Positions 6,440 through 14,970 of a DNA stretch of 33,871 nucleotides are shown here, piece after piece. The notes under the pieces were generated by a model that was given only the letters and a program-made list of their open reading frames with translations, was not told the origin of the DNA and did not search any database. The position numbers were made by a program, and so were the translations under genes. How positions within the stretch are numbered: the stretch's first letter is position 1; every line of letters starts with the position of its first letter. Source of the DNA: a virus. Location of the stretch: IMG/VR virus record IMGVR_UViG_3300023215_001208, positions 1 to 33,871 of that record; one strand, given 5' to 3'.

Positions 6440-8838
6440 TTCAAGCTCACGGTGCATCTAATGCTAAAATAGTCTTAGTCTCAGACTATCCTACCCCAGC
6501 AGAATTAGCTAATGGCCGCTGCCTATCCGGGTATATGGAAAATTACCTGCGGGATATGTTCAAAGAGGCGGGCATTAAATGGAATGATCTTTATAAAACT
6601 TCCATAGTAAAAGAAAAATTAAAGAATCCGCCAAAACGCGGAAGCCGGAATCAGCTTAAAACATTACAGGATCAAGTAAATTGGGCGGAGGCAATAAAAG
6701 GATTAAAGAAAGAATTACTCTCCATCTATCCTACGGTAATTGTCCCATTAGGTTCGCTTTCAACGGGATTGTTTACGGGCCAATTCAACGTAGGTCAATT
6801 CAAGGGCTCCATAATGCCCGCACTTTCCTCTATGGGTTTAAGTGCTAAAACTAAAGTTATCCCTATTCCTCATCCGCGTGATATTGCAGCCCAGTACAAT
6901 CTATTCTTCAGCACTTCCGTCTATATAGAAAGGATCGTGAAGGCTTCTAAGGCTTTTGAATTCCCTACGCCTAACTATACTACTGAGGTAGTTAGAAGTA
7001 GTAGAAGATTATTAGAGTACTTTGAGCAGTCTAAGAATGCTGAATTCATCACCTGTGATGTTGAAACCTACCGCAACTATATTACGGCGGTGGGATTCTG
7101 TGCTGACGGAAAGCATGGCGTTTCAATACCGATGACGGACCTTACTGTCTCTAAGACAGAATATCAAATAATCTATCCTGCCATTTCAAGATTCTTGGAC
7201 TCTGGTATCCCCATTGTTAATCAAAACGTAGGCTTTGACCATCACCAGCTTGCACGGTTTGGGATGTACATGCGGAATGTCATTGGGGACACAATGATTA
7301 TGTTTGGCCTGCTTTATCCTGAGCTTCCGAAGAATCTGGGCTTTATAAACTCCATTTATACGGATATGCCATACTTCAAAAATGAAGGAAAGGAGTGGGA
7401 TCCGCACAAAAATGAAAACTTGTTCACCTATAATGCAAAGGATTGTATCTCAACCTGGAGAATATGGAAAGAGGAGATAACAGATGCCAAAGAATTAGGG
7501 TTGTGGAACTTCTACAATCATGGCCCGCGTCAATTTTACTTTATGTACCGAAGGATTGAACAGCGTGGCATTCGGATAGATGAAGAAAAACAAAAAGCAT
7601 TACAAAATAAATATAATAACGTGCTTTCCTTTTACCAGCAAGCGGTTGACAATGAGCTAGGAGGAAAGCCCTTAAACATCAATTCATCAAAGCAAATGGT
7701 AGAACTCCTCTACTATGAAATGGGTCTACCAGTACAATATACAAAGCGGACTGACGGGCAAAGAACTCCCTCAGCGGATGAACGGGCTCTGGAATTTTTA
7801 GCTATTAACAAAGTAGAGAAACCAGAGCATAGAGAATTATTACTTAATATAATTGCTATACGAAAGTGCATGAACATATTAAAATTTCTAGGTTTCTTTG
7901 TCCACTCCGACGGGCGTGGTCGAACGCGGTATAAAATAGCTGGAACGGAAAGCGGGAGAACTTCAACTAGCCAATGTGATGATAACATATACTTTATAGA
8001 AAATGATAAATTAATCTATAAATCAATGGGGTTTTCCCTTCAACAATTCCCTAAAAATGGCTATACCTTGCCCTCCGGTGAAGTTATAGGTGACGACCTT
8101 AGATCCATTTTCGTACCCTCTAAGGGGCATGACTTCATGGCATGGGACCAGGAGCAGGCTGAAGCCATGATCGTCGCTGTGCTAGCCTCAGACGGCGAGC
8201 TAGCCCACCGGATCCGCACTGGGGACGTGCACCGCTGGACCGCTGCGCTCATCCTAAGCATCCTGGAAGAGGAAGTCACGCCAGAGCAGAGACAGAATGC
8301 AGGGAAAAAAATTAGGCATGGAGGACATTATGATATAGGGCCTAAACAAATGTCAGCAATTAGCGGGATGACTATTGTTGAATGTACCAAAGCCTTACGA
8401 AGATTTCATGAAACTAACCCAAAGATTCGTGAAATATTTCAGAAAGGGTGCAAAGACGCGATAATAAAAGACCGCTTTATGACTTCCCCTCACGGGCGTC
8501 GGAGGGATTTCCTTTCACGGGTTGATAATAGCACATATAGAGAAAGCTACTCCTACATTCCGCAGGCAGTAGTATCCGACCATCAAAAATTCTGTATGCT
8601 TTCTTTACAGGAAGAATATAAGAAGATTGAATTCCTCGGGGAATTTCATGACGGAACCTGGCTTGAGAAGCCCATAAGTCTCAGCAAAGAACAGGTAGCT
8701 GAAAGTATAATTAAGCTCGTAAAGGAACCTATTCATTTCAAGACAGGCACCTTTATTAGAGAGCAGTCAGCAGTAATGAAAGCAAAGATTGAATGGAGTA
8801 ATACCAATTGGGATGAGATGGAGGATTTGGAATGCTAA
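6436..8838 (+). CDS. polA: Family A DNA polymerase with N-terminal UDG-like domain
   Basis: The 800-aa replicative polymerase has three parts. Residues 1-175 resemble family 4 uracil-DNA glycosylases (KIVLVSDYPTPAE, RCLSGYMENYLRDMFKEAGI, VIPLG-type strand, PIPHPRD). Residues 200-345 are a DnaQ-type 3'-5' exonuclease with ExoI Asp208/Glu210 (CDVET), ExoII Asp268 (NVGFD) and ExoIII Asp336 (YNAKD). The polymerase domain has TESGRTS (504-510), LQQFPK, motif A Asp571/Glu576 (WDQEQAE), motif B (RQNAGKKIRHGGHYDIG) and motif C His738-Asp739-Gly. Motif B has His where E. coli Pol I has Phe762 and T7 has Tyr526. Motif C has Gly for the usual Glu. The two catalytic aspartates remain. Bases about 8130-8290, around motif A, are unusually GC-rich. 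It should copy the phage genome with proofreading. Confidence 0.93.
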   Translation: MIQAHGASNAKIVLVSDYPTPAELANGRCLSGYMENYLRDMFKEAGIKWNDLYKTSIVKEKLKNPPKRGSRNQLKTLQDQVNWAEAIKGLKKELLSIYPTVIVPLGSLSTGLFTGQFNVGQFKGSIMPALSSMGLSAKTKVIPIPHPRDIAAQYNLFFSTSVYIERIVKASKAFEFPTPNYTTEVVRSSRRLLEYFEQSKNAEFITCDVETYRNYITAVGFCADGKHGVSIPMTDLTVSKTEYQIIYPAISRFLDSGIPIVNQNVGFDHHQLARFGMYMRNVIGDTMIMFGLLYPELPKNLGFINSIYTDMPYFKNEGKEWDPHKNENLFTYNAKDCISTWRIWKEEITDAKELGLWNFYNHGPRQFYFMYRRIEQRGIRIDEEKQKALQNKYNNVLSFYQQAVDNELGGKPLNINSSKQMVELLYYEMGLPVQYTKRTDGQRTPSADERALEFLAINKVEKPEHRELLLNIIAIRKCMNILKFLGFFVHSDGRGRTRYKIAGTESGRTSTSQCDDNIYFIENDKLIYKSMGFSLQQFPKNGYTLPSGEVIGDDLRSIFVPSKGHDFMAWDQEQAEAMIVAVLASDGELAHRIRTGDVHRWTAALILSILEEEVTPEQRQNAGKKIRHGGHYDIGPKQMSAISGMTIVECTKALRRFHETNPKIREIFQKGCKDAIIKDRFMTSPHGRRRDFLSRVDNSTYRESYSYIPQAVVSDHQKFCMLSLQEEYKKIEFLGEFHDGTWLEKPISLSKEQVAESIIKLVKEPIHFKTGTFIREQSAVMKAKIEWSNTNWDEMEDLEC

Positions 8839-9128
8839 GAGAAGAATACGGTCATAGCTATCGCCAATGTCCAGTTTGCAAGAAGGAGGGATTACCAAAC
8901 GGGCTAATAGTATGCTGTCAAAATAAAGAGTGTCACCACGTTATTGATACAACAATAGAGATATGGTATGATAGAGGACCGTATGCTAAAGAAGAAGAAA
9001 AAGAAGAGAAGAAGCAGGTAGCCCCAGAGTATAACAAAATATATGAATTTGTCTATTCCCTATCCCAACAGGATATGGTTAGGTTAGAGCAAGTTATAGA
9101 TAAGCGGAGGAGATATGGCGGAGGTTAG
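8832..9128 (+). CDS. Zinc-binding protein (98 aa)
   Basis: This gene overlaps the polymerase end by seven bases. The 98-aa product has CPVC (Cys13/Cys16) and a second cluster (Cys28, Cys29, Cys34, His35, His36), forming a probable zinc ribbon. A very charged linker (KEEEKEEKKQ) and a C-terminal helix (SLSQQDMVRLEQVIDKRRR) follow. It may bind DNA or a replication partner. The stop is TAG at 9126-9128; the same frame stays open for another 30 codons to TAA at 9219-9221. Confidence 0.65.
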   Translation: MLREEYGHSYRQCPVCKKEGLPNGLIVCCQNKECHHVIDTTIEIWYDRGPYAKEEEKEEKKQVAPEYNKIYEFVYSLSQQDMVRLEQVIDKRRRYGGG

Positions 9129-9221
9129 AGAAGCTGGCTCTTATTGGGAACAGAAATTCGTGATGAAGATTATTTTGATGAGATTGGCCCTCCTATAATT
9201 CCTCCCCCACCAGAAGACTAA
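9115..9221 (+). other. Spacer with short frames between zinc protein and DUF3987 gene
   Basis: Two short frames lie here. One starts at ATG 9115 behind GGAGG and gives a 27-aa peptide (MAEVREAGSYWEQKFVMKII) ending at 9198. The other continues the zinc protein past its TAG and ends DEIGPPIIPPPPED, an acidic proline-rich tail. ATG 9221 (TAATG overlap) opens a further 19-aa frame. None is convincing alone; the acidic tail may be the lost C-terminus of the upstream gene. Confidence 0.25.
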
Positions 9222-9239
9222 TGCCAAAAAGGACACCGA

Positions 9240-10451
9240 GTGTCATTCGTAGCGGACTTTCTAGAGTACAATCAACATGAAGAATCTCCAACTATTTATT
9301 TTGAATGGTGTGCGTATACAGGAATAGCTGCGGTACTCCGAGATAACTGTTGGATTCAAGCGGGGAATATTAGAATATACCCGAATATGTACACTGTAAT
9401 AGTGTCGGGGAAAAGTTCTATAACCCGTAAAAGCATCCCGATGAATCGAATTCTTGAGCTAATACAGCACGTGGATAATACTAAAATAATTCAAGGGTTT
9501 GCATCCATGTCGGGGATCTTTGAAATCCTTCAGATGCAGATAACCGGGTCTAGCCGTGGAAACGCCATAAAGGGAGGATCAGCCCTCCTATTCAGTGAGG
9601 AATTATCTTCCTTCCTTCATATGGATACCAACACTATTGAAACTCTAACCGCGTGGTATGACGGGGCAGACAGAACAGACAGTGCTCTAAAAGGCTCCGG
9701 CCACACTATAGTAGAGCGCCTATGCATAACCCTGCTAGGAACTACCAACGACTCCCTTATCCAAAAAATCTACGGGGAAACAAAGGCCCAAACGGGGGGC
9801 CTACTAGCCCGCACGGTTTTAATTCACGCGGATAACAGAAGATTCATAAAGGCAATGTATCGTAAGCAAAAGAAAGTGGGCAATAAGGATGATCTTAAGA
9901 AGCAACTGCTAAAGATTTCCAGAATGCGGGGAGAGTTTCTATTTACAGACGAGGCTAGAAATGAGATTATTGAATATACGGAGGCTATTACTGACGAAAT
10001 GGTTGGCCCGTCCGGGATTGAAGGGAGGTTACCTGCCCACGTGGGAAAACTGAGTATGATCCTGTGCGCGGATGACTGTGGCCCGCTGTTGATTAAAAAA
10101 GTACACGTGCAGGCTGCGGTTGAAAAATTTAATGAGATTCTAAAGAATTACCGCATCATGCTAATGGGCGCAGGGCAGTCTGTTCTAGCCTCTTCAGGAT
10201 CTTTTATCATTACTGCCCTCTGGAGAAAAGAGGATCACAAGCTAACTCGTACTAAGCTATTTCAGAGGATGGTAGGGGATGTTGACCTTGATACCTTTAA
10301 TAAAGCCTTAGATACATACTCTGCTAGTAACCATATTATAGTAGAACAAGAAGAGTATGAGGTAACAGTTAAATTGCATCCTCGGATTATCAAGAAATTG
10401 GAAGAGGGGCTTACTGAAGAAAAACCCCCGGATCGGGAACAGAAAGACTAA
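9240..10451 (+). CDS. DUF3987-family ATPase, putative replicative helicase
   Basis: A GTG start at 9240 (AAGGA about six bases upstream) gives 403 aa; a stop lies just upstream in frame, so no earlier ATG exists. The protein follows the DUF3987 pattern: an N-terminal helical part ending in IRIYPNMYTVIVSGKS, a modified Walker A (SGKSSITRKS, residues 56-65), a Walker B-like strand with ALLFSEELSSFL (115-126), then LTAWYDGADR and a CITLLGTTN sensor-like strand. DUF3987 proteins are P-loop ATPases found in primase/helicase settings of phages and plasmids. No primase domain is attached here. It is the last gene of the rightward arm and converges on the late operon. Confidence 0.7.
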   Translation: MSFVADFLEYNQHEESPTIYFEWCAYTGIAAVLRDNCWIQAGNIRIYPNMYTVIVSGKSSITRKSIPMNRILELIQHVDNTKIIQGFASMSGIFEILQMQITGSSRGNAIKGGSALLFSEELSSFLHMDTNTIETLTAWYDGADRTDSALKGSGHTIVERLCITLLGTTNDSLIQKIYGETKAQTGGLLARTVLIHADNRRFIKAMYRKQKKVGNKDDLKKQLLKISRMRGEFLFTDEARNEIIEYTEAITDEMVGPSGIEGRLPAHVGKLSMILCADDCGPLLIKKVHVQAAVEKFNEILKNYRIMLMGAGQSVLASSGSFIITALWRKEDHKLTRTKLFQRMVGDVDLDTFNKALDTYSASNHIIVEQEEYEVTVKLHPRIIKKLEEGLTEEKPPDREQKD

Positions 10452-10463
10452 TTGAAGCTGATA

Positions 10464-12572
10464 TCACTTTCTTTTTCTTCTTTGCCCACTAACGCGGGGA
10501 GGGAGTTTTGAAAATTGTATGCTACGCTTAATAGGAATACGGAACGGGGTCTGCTGAATTTCTCCAGTTTTTTTATTTTTAGTTTCTATAATTACTTCGA
10601 CTCCTTTGAGTATTTCAAATAGTTTACGCGCAGCAGCAATAGCTTCAGGACTATCTGGCCGAGCTTTCATAAGGCCGGTAGCAACCTTAGTAAAATCAGG
10701 ATTCAATAGTATAGCTTTAGTTACTTTATTAAACCCTATCAATACTGAAGCTGATCCTACTGCACTTGTGAAAGCCTGCAAAACGGCTTCACCAATACCA
10801 CCACCGCCAAGGGCTGCTCTAGCTGTGCTTGAACCTAAGCCAATACCTAATGACCCAGCACGATAAGCTAAAAATCCTGCCATCCCCAAATTACGAGTAT
10901 TAAATTCGACTGAAACATCTAGAAGTCTTTGAATATTATCTCTTTGGACATCTGAAAATACCTGAGATAGCCCTTGTTTTTTAGGATCAACCCAAGTCCG
11001 CATGACAGCATCAATATCAATAAGTCCTTTAGGATCTTGATGCATATTAAACAAACGTGAAAGAGCTTCTTCTCTAACCGCTTGTTTAGCTCTACGACTC
11101 TTTCCTACAAGGGCCATAAATTTAGTAGCATTTAAAGGTGATGAAAATACATAATCCCATAGTTTATCGACATCACCTTTAAATGCCTGTTGAAGTCTAA
11201 AGGGGAGTCTAAAATACCGGGCATCCGTTAATCCTGAAGCTCTTGCTGCAATTTCTTTAACTCTAGCACCATCTTTTTGGGAACCTAAAAAATTATCAAA
11301 AGCATCATTAAGAGTACTTTTTAATTGAATTAAATTTCTATTCCCTTTACTAGAAAAAATAGCGTTAGAAATTTCTTTTCCTACCGCAGTCCTTAATTCT
11401 TTGAAATCTTCCCACGGAATTCCCTTTAGATTTGAAGGATCAGCTGAGTTTATTAAAGTATCCAGAGGCTTTTGAAGATATGTTTTACCACCTTTAATCT
11501 GATCTTCTAATATACCCCTTAATTCGTCTAAAGAAGTGAGTGTTTTCCCACTAACTACGACACGCGCATTAGGTCCAAGTATTGTTCTTAATTCACCCCA
11601 GATTTTATCTTCTGCAGCCTTCAAAATACGTCCATTATCATCTATTGCTATAGTAAATTTAATAGCCCGTCTAGAAGAGGCAGGCATAGAGTCAGGAACT
11701 AAACCTATCTCAGCATCTTTGCGAACTTTAAGTCTATTGAAGGCGTTAGAAATATTCTGGAATACAGGCTTTCGCGTGTTAGAACGCTCCAAGAATAATT
11801 TTACACCATCCTCGTCTGCAAAGTTTTCAAGTGCTTGTGCAACTCTTATTCTATTAACCCTAAGTAGTTCATCTACAGAACCAGGAGCAAATAGATTTAA
11901 AGCCTTAGCCATCATAACATCTTCTGAACCAGTTGTAGGAATGGGTAGATTACTTTCTCCTATCTGAGAAACTAAAGCATCATAGCTCTCTTTAATCCCA
12001 GCATCAAATTGGGTAGCCCCAAATCTTCTAGCTACTGCCCCGAAAATTTTAGGAATACCCATCTGCATTAAATTTGAGCCTCCCTCCAAAGCTAGGTTAG
12101 CAATAACATTATCCGCAGTTTCATTATCAGTACTAAGGGAAGGCACTAAGGACTTTAGGAGAGAGGGGGTTGGTTCTACATCCCATTTACGCTCTAAGTA
12201 TTGTTTAATCCAAGTTCCAGGAACGGAGGATATTGAACTGCCAATTGCTGCTCCTTTTAACTTATCCTGGCTAAATTTACCCCCTAGTAATCCCCCGCCA
12301 ATTTCAAAAGCTGCCTGAACAGCACTAGGAGTAGCCTGCTTTACATCACCTGCAAAATTTCCTAGAACATTTCCGATACTTTCTTGAATATTTCTGAACT
12401 GCCCCGTTGCCGCTTGGGCCTGACCGGAGGTAGCTCCAAGGCCAGTCAACGCGCGCTGATTAATTAAGTCTTTAATCTTATCCGGGGACATTTCTCTGTA
12501 CATCTCTTTGCGCTTATTTTTACGCAAAGCTAGGGCTTTGTCTCTAGTAGTTTCTGTAAGTTTGTCTGACAT
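10464..12572 (-). CDS. Internal virion (ejection) protein, T7 gp16 position
   Basis: This 702-aa protein is the last gene of the late operon, in the place where T7-like podoviruses carry the largest ejection protein. The N-terminus is charged and helical. A Gly/Ala-rich stretch (about residues 85-125, FEIGGGLLGGKF) and another near 575-620 (GSLGIGLGSSTARAALGGGG) could insert in membranes. The rest is long helices with a basic end (SGQRRKRK). No lytic transglycosylase signature is seen, unlike T7 gp16. The assignment rests on size, composition and order, not on similarity to a known sequence. Confidence 0.6.
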   Translation of the reverse strand: MSDKLTETTRDKALALRKNKRKEMYREMSPDKIKDLINQRALTGLGATSGQAQAATGQFRNIQESIGNVLGNFAGDVKQATPSAVQAAFEIGGGLLGGKFSQDKLKGAAIGSSISSVPGTWIKQYLERKWDVEPTPSLLKSLVPSLSTDNETADNVIANLALEGGSNLMQMGIPKIFGAVARRFGATQFDAGIKESYDALVSQIGESNLPIPTTGSEDVMMAKALNLFAPGSVDELLRVNRIRVAQALENFADEDGVKLFLERSNTRKPVFQNISNAFNRLKVRKDAEIGLVPDSMPASSRRAIKFTIAIDDNGRILKAAEDKIWGELRTILGPNARVVVSGKTLTSLDELRGILEDQIKGGKTYLQKPLDTLINSADPSNLKGIPWEDFKELRTAVGKEISNAIFSSKGNRNLIQLKSTLNDAFDNFLGSQKDGARVKEIAARASGLTDARYFRLPFRLQQAFKGDVDKLWDYVFSSPLNATKFMALVGKSRRAKQAVREEALSRLFNMHQDPKGLIDIDAVMRTWVDPKKQGLSQVFSDVQRDNIQRLLDVSVEFNTRNLGMAGFLAYRAGSLGIGLGSSTARAALGGGGIGEAVLQAFTSAVGSASVLIGFNKVTKAILLNPDFTKVATGLMKARPDSPEAIAAARKLFEILKGVEVIIETKNKKTGEIQQTPFRIPIKRSIQFSKLPPRVSGQRRKRK

Positions 12573-12584
12573 AATTACCTCAAT

Positions 12585-14105
12585 CTAAGGAAGGGGAAGA
12601 AAATTACCGTTTGAATCTTTAATACCTGGTATTTCTTTATCCCCTTCTGTCTTTATCACATATGTATATCCAGGAGGTAATACTTCCGGTGTTGTTTTAA
12701 CCAAGTCAGCTAAGCGGGAATCAGCCTCTAGAGTTCTATCCGTTTGACTTCCCTGTAATTTTGCAAGAGTTTCTGAGTTTAAACCTAAGCTTTTAATTAG
12801 GTCAGGGAAAGCCACTATCTGTTGCATAGGATGGAAACCTCTTAATATTGATTGAACACTATTTCTAGCATTCCTTTCAAATAACTCAATACGTGCTCTG
12901 ACTTCCCCCTTTAACAGTCCAGGACGAATCATCCTAGCTAAAGACATAAGCATATCCTGATCTGAAAATCTGCCGGATTCTCCAGTTACACGGGCCATAG
13001 CTACCGCATCCGCATGATGTTTTTCTAACCCAATTAAGTATTCAGATACTCCAAAGAAACCTTTAAATTCTTGAATAGTTTTAATTATCTGACCGTCCCA
13101 GACGTTATTTGCAAATTGGTTTTTTGCTATTCCCTCCGCTATTGCCTGTCTCATTCCATCAATGGCGACAGTTAATGGAGCTAATTCACCAACTTTTTTC
13201 TTTATACTTGGATCTAAAGGTCTCCAAGTAGCTTTTTCCGCATCTTCCCTAGAGAAACCTGCTAGGACTGCTTCATCAATCATTCCCGTCCGAACAAGGG
13301 GTAATAATCTTATTCCTAACTCCCCACTTGGTAGAGCTGAATTTCCCATTCCTATACTTACACCCATAGTAGCCGCTGTTAAATCTCCCCGTAGATTCAA
13401 AGGATCATTAGCAGCTTCTTCTTTAGTTCTAAATATAATCATTCGTTTTTGTTGAGCTTCAGTTCTCCCCTTCATCTTTATAGCAAAATCTCTAGCTCTT
13501 TTTTCTTTATCTAGTTTTAGTTGATCCGTTTCGGTCTGTCTTTTAACTCTCTCAATTGCGAGTGCTTCAGCAGCCATTACAGGACCACTAACTTCGGCCT
13601 CAGCCTTTTTCTGCGCTAATCCAAAATTAATCTTGGCTATTACTGCTTTTTGAATTTGCTGAGCTTGTTCTTGGGATTGATACGGGTTACCACCATAGTA
13701 TTCTACCATCCCAGTTGTATCAAATGTTTCAGGAGTTCCACCAAAACGGGTGCCCGTATAGTCTTCAAAGTATCCTCCGAGGGGAAGCTCTCCCGGAGCA
13801 ACTGGAGTAGCTTCAGGTATCCTAAAAGTACCCAACGAAGGAGTATGCCCAAGAGCCTGCTTTTGTTGGGCTTCTAACCTACCTTCTAAATCTTTAAGCT
13901 CAGCTGCCCGTGTTGTAGCTTTTAATCCCAGGTCTGTAGTAGCCTGCAATCTCTTCTGTTCTTTAACAGCAAGCGCATGAGCTTTCTGGACCTGAATATT
14001 TTCAATCTCTTGCTGCTCCTCAGCTTGTCTATCTTGCTGAGCCTGCTTCTTTCTCTGCTCTAACAGAAGCCATCCCTGAAGAATTGAATTTGCGCCTAGT
14101 CCCAT
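12585..14105 (-). CDS. Internal virion (ejection) protein, T7 gp15-like position
   Basis: A 506-aa, glutamine- and alanine-rich protein with a long N-terminal coiled coil (LLLEQRKKQAQQDRQAEEQQ). A middle glycine-rich linker follows (LPLGGYFEDYTGTRFGG), with more coiled coil around residues 180-220. The second half is helical and globular. This build and its position between the gp14-like and gp16-like genes fit a podovirus ejectosome protein that enters the host envelope during DNA injection. The C-terminus ends GNFLPLP. No enzymatic motif is visible. Confidence 0.55.
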   Translation of the reverse strand: MGLGANSILQGWLLLEQRKKQAQQDRQAEEQQEIENIQVQKAHALAVKEQKRLQATTDLGLKATTRAAELKDLEGRLEAQQKQALGHTPSLGTFRIPEATPVAPGELPLGGYFEDYTGTRFGGTPETFDTTGMVEYYGGNPYQSQEQAQQIQKAVIAKINFGLAQKKAEAEVSGPVMAAEALAIERVKRQTETDQLKLDKEKRARDFAIKMKGRTEAQQKRMIIFRTKEEAANDPLNLRGDLTAATMGVSIGMGNSALPSGELGIRLLPLVRTGMIDEAVLAGFSREDAEKATWRPLDPSIKKKVGELAPLTVAIDGMRQAIAEGIAKNQFANNVWDGQIIKTIQEFKGFFGVSEYLIGLEKHHADAVAMARVTGESGRFSDQDMLMSLARMIRPGLLKGEVRARIELFERNARNSVQSILRGFHPMQQIVAFPDLIKSLGLNSETLAKLQGSQTDRTLEADSRLADLVKTTPEVLPPGYTYVIKTEGDKEIPGIKDSNGNFLPLP

Positions 14106-14124
14106 AATAGTTTCCTATGTAAAC

Positions 14125-14970
14125 CTAATAGCCCCAAAGTTCTTCTGAAGAACCTACTGGACTTTGAGGGCGTAAAAATGAGGGTAATCGAGAACCTGCA
14201 CTAGCTGAAATATCAGGAGCAGGAATATTTAAATCTCCTAAAGCCATGTTATTAGGTTGGTCTCCGCCTCCAAAAACATCTGGCCAATCAGAAGGATTAA
14301 ACTGTTTTGACTGATTAAATGGGGATGCAGCAACAGCTCCCCCAAAAGCATCTGCCCATCTATTACCCACCCTACCCTGAGTCTGAAGAGTTCTATCTGT
14401 ACTTTGTCCGCGAGGTTGGAACTGTAGGTATTGAGAAGCCTGCTGTAATCTTTGTTGCATGATCCGTTCTTGCATCATAGGTAGCTCATATCGCATTCTG
14501 GCGATCTCCCCTCCCACGTCTGCCAAAGCCCCTCCCCGCGCTGCCGCTAGGTTGCCGAATCCGACGCCCTGCGGCCCTGGGGAGAAGGATAGGCCCCTAC
14601 GGGCCAGATCTGCCTGAAGATTGTTCTCAGCCCCCGCAAAGCCCCTATTAACAGCCCCGGCGCGGGCCAGTCCATAATAATCAAGAGCCTCTTGACTATT
14701 GGGGAGAGACCTACCGAGCTGACTTTCAAATCTATCAAACAAATCAGTACTAAATTGCTGCGCACGCGGGTCATTATAGAAGTTACTAGTAGTCCCAGTT
14801 TGTTTTGTAGATTTCTTACTCCCACCCCCAAATAATCCACCTAAGAAACTTGAAACTATGGGAAGTCCAAATTTAAGTAGTGGGAATACTAGTGGAGCTA
14901 TTGCCAGGTTAACCCCCTCTAAGCTAGGGGCGGGCGGGGGATTCATTAGGAATTGCAACAGTTCGTTCAT
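14125..14970 (-). CDS. Internal virion protein, T7 gp14-like
   Basis: The 281-aa protein has a hydrophobic N-terminal segment (residues about 20-50, LAIAPLVFPLLKFGLPIVSS then GGLFGGG) followed by an Ala/Gln-rich helical middle (QADLARRGLS, MQQRLQQASQYLQFQ) and a Pro/Gly-rich tail. T7 gp14 and its analogues have this organisation: a membrane-inserting channel part of the ejectosome. The start has GGAG seven bases upstream and overlaps the end of the exported protein gene by 47 bases. Bases about 14510-14690 inside it are strikingly GC-rich. Confidence 0.6.
   Translation of the reverse strand: MNELLQFLMNPPPAPSLEGVNLAIAPLVFPLLKFGLPIVSSFLGGLFGGGSKKSTKQTGTTSNFYNDPRAQQFSTDLFDRFESQLGRSLPNSQEALDYYGLARAGAVNRGFAGAENNLQADLARRGLSFSPGPQGVGFGNLAAARGGALADVGGEIARMRYELPMMQERIMQQRLQQASQYLQFQPRGQSTDRTLQTQGRVGNRWADAFGGAVAASPFNQSKQFNPSDWPDVFGGGDQPNNMALGDLNIPAPDISASAGSRLPSFLRPQSPVGSSEELWGY

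Noticed and set aside
8832-9221. Amber recoding in this phage
   Set aside because: TAG, TAA and TGA all end well-supported genes, so there is no general stop-codon reassignment.
10452-10490. Terminator at the convergent junction
   Set aside because: A T-rich stretch follows the plus-strand stop, but I found no stable hairpin before it.
11536-11967. 143-aa plus-strand frame inside the 702-aa ejection protein gene
   Set aside because: It lies fully opposite a long gene with protein-like composition, has Ser/Leu-rich shadow content and no ribosome site or neighbours on its strand.
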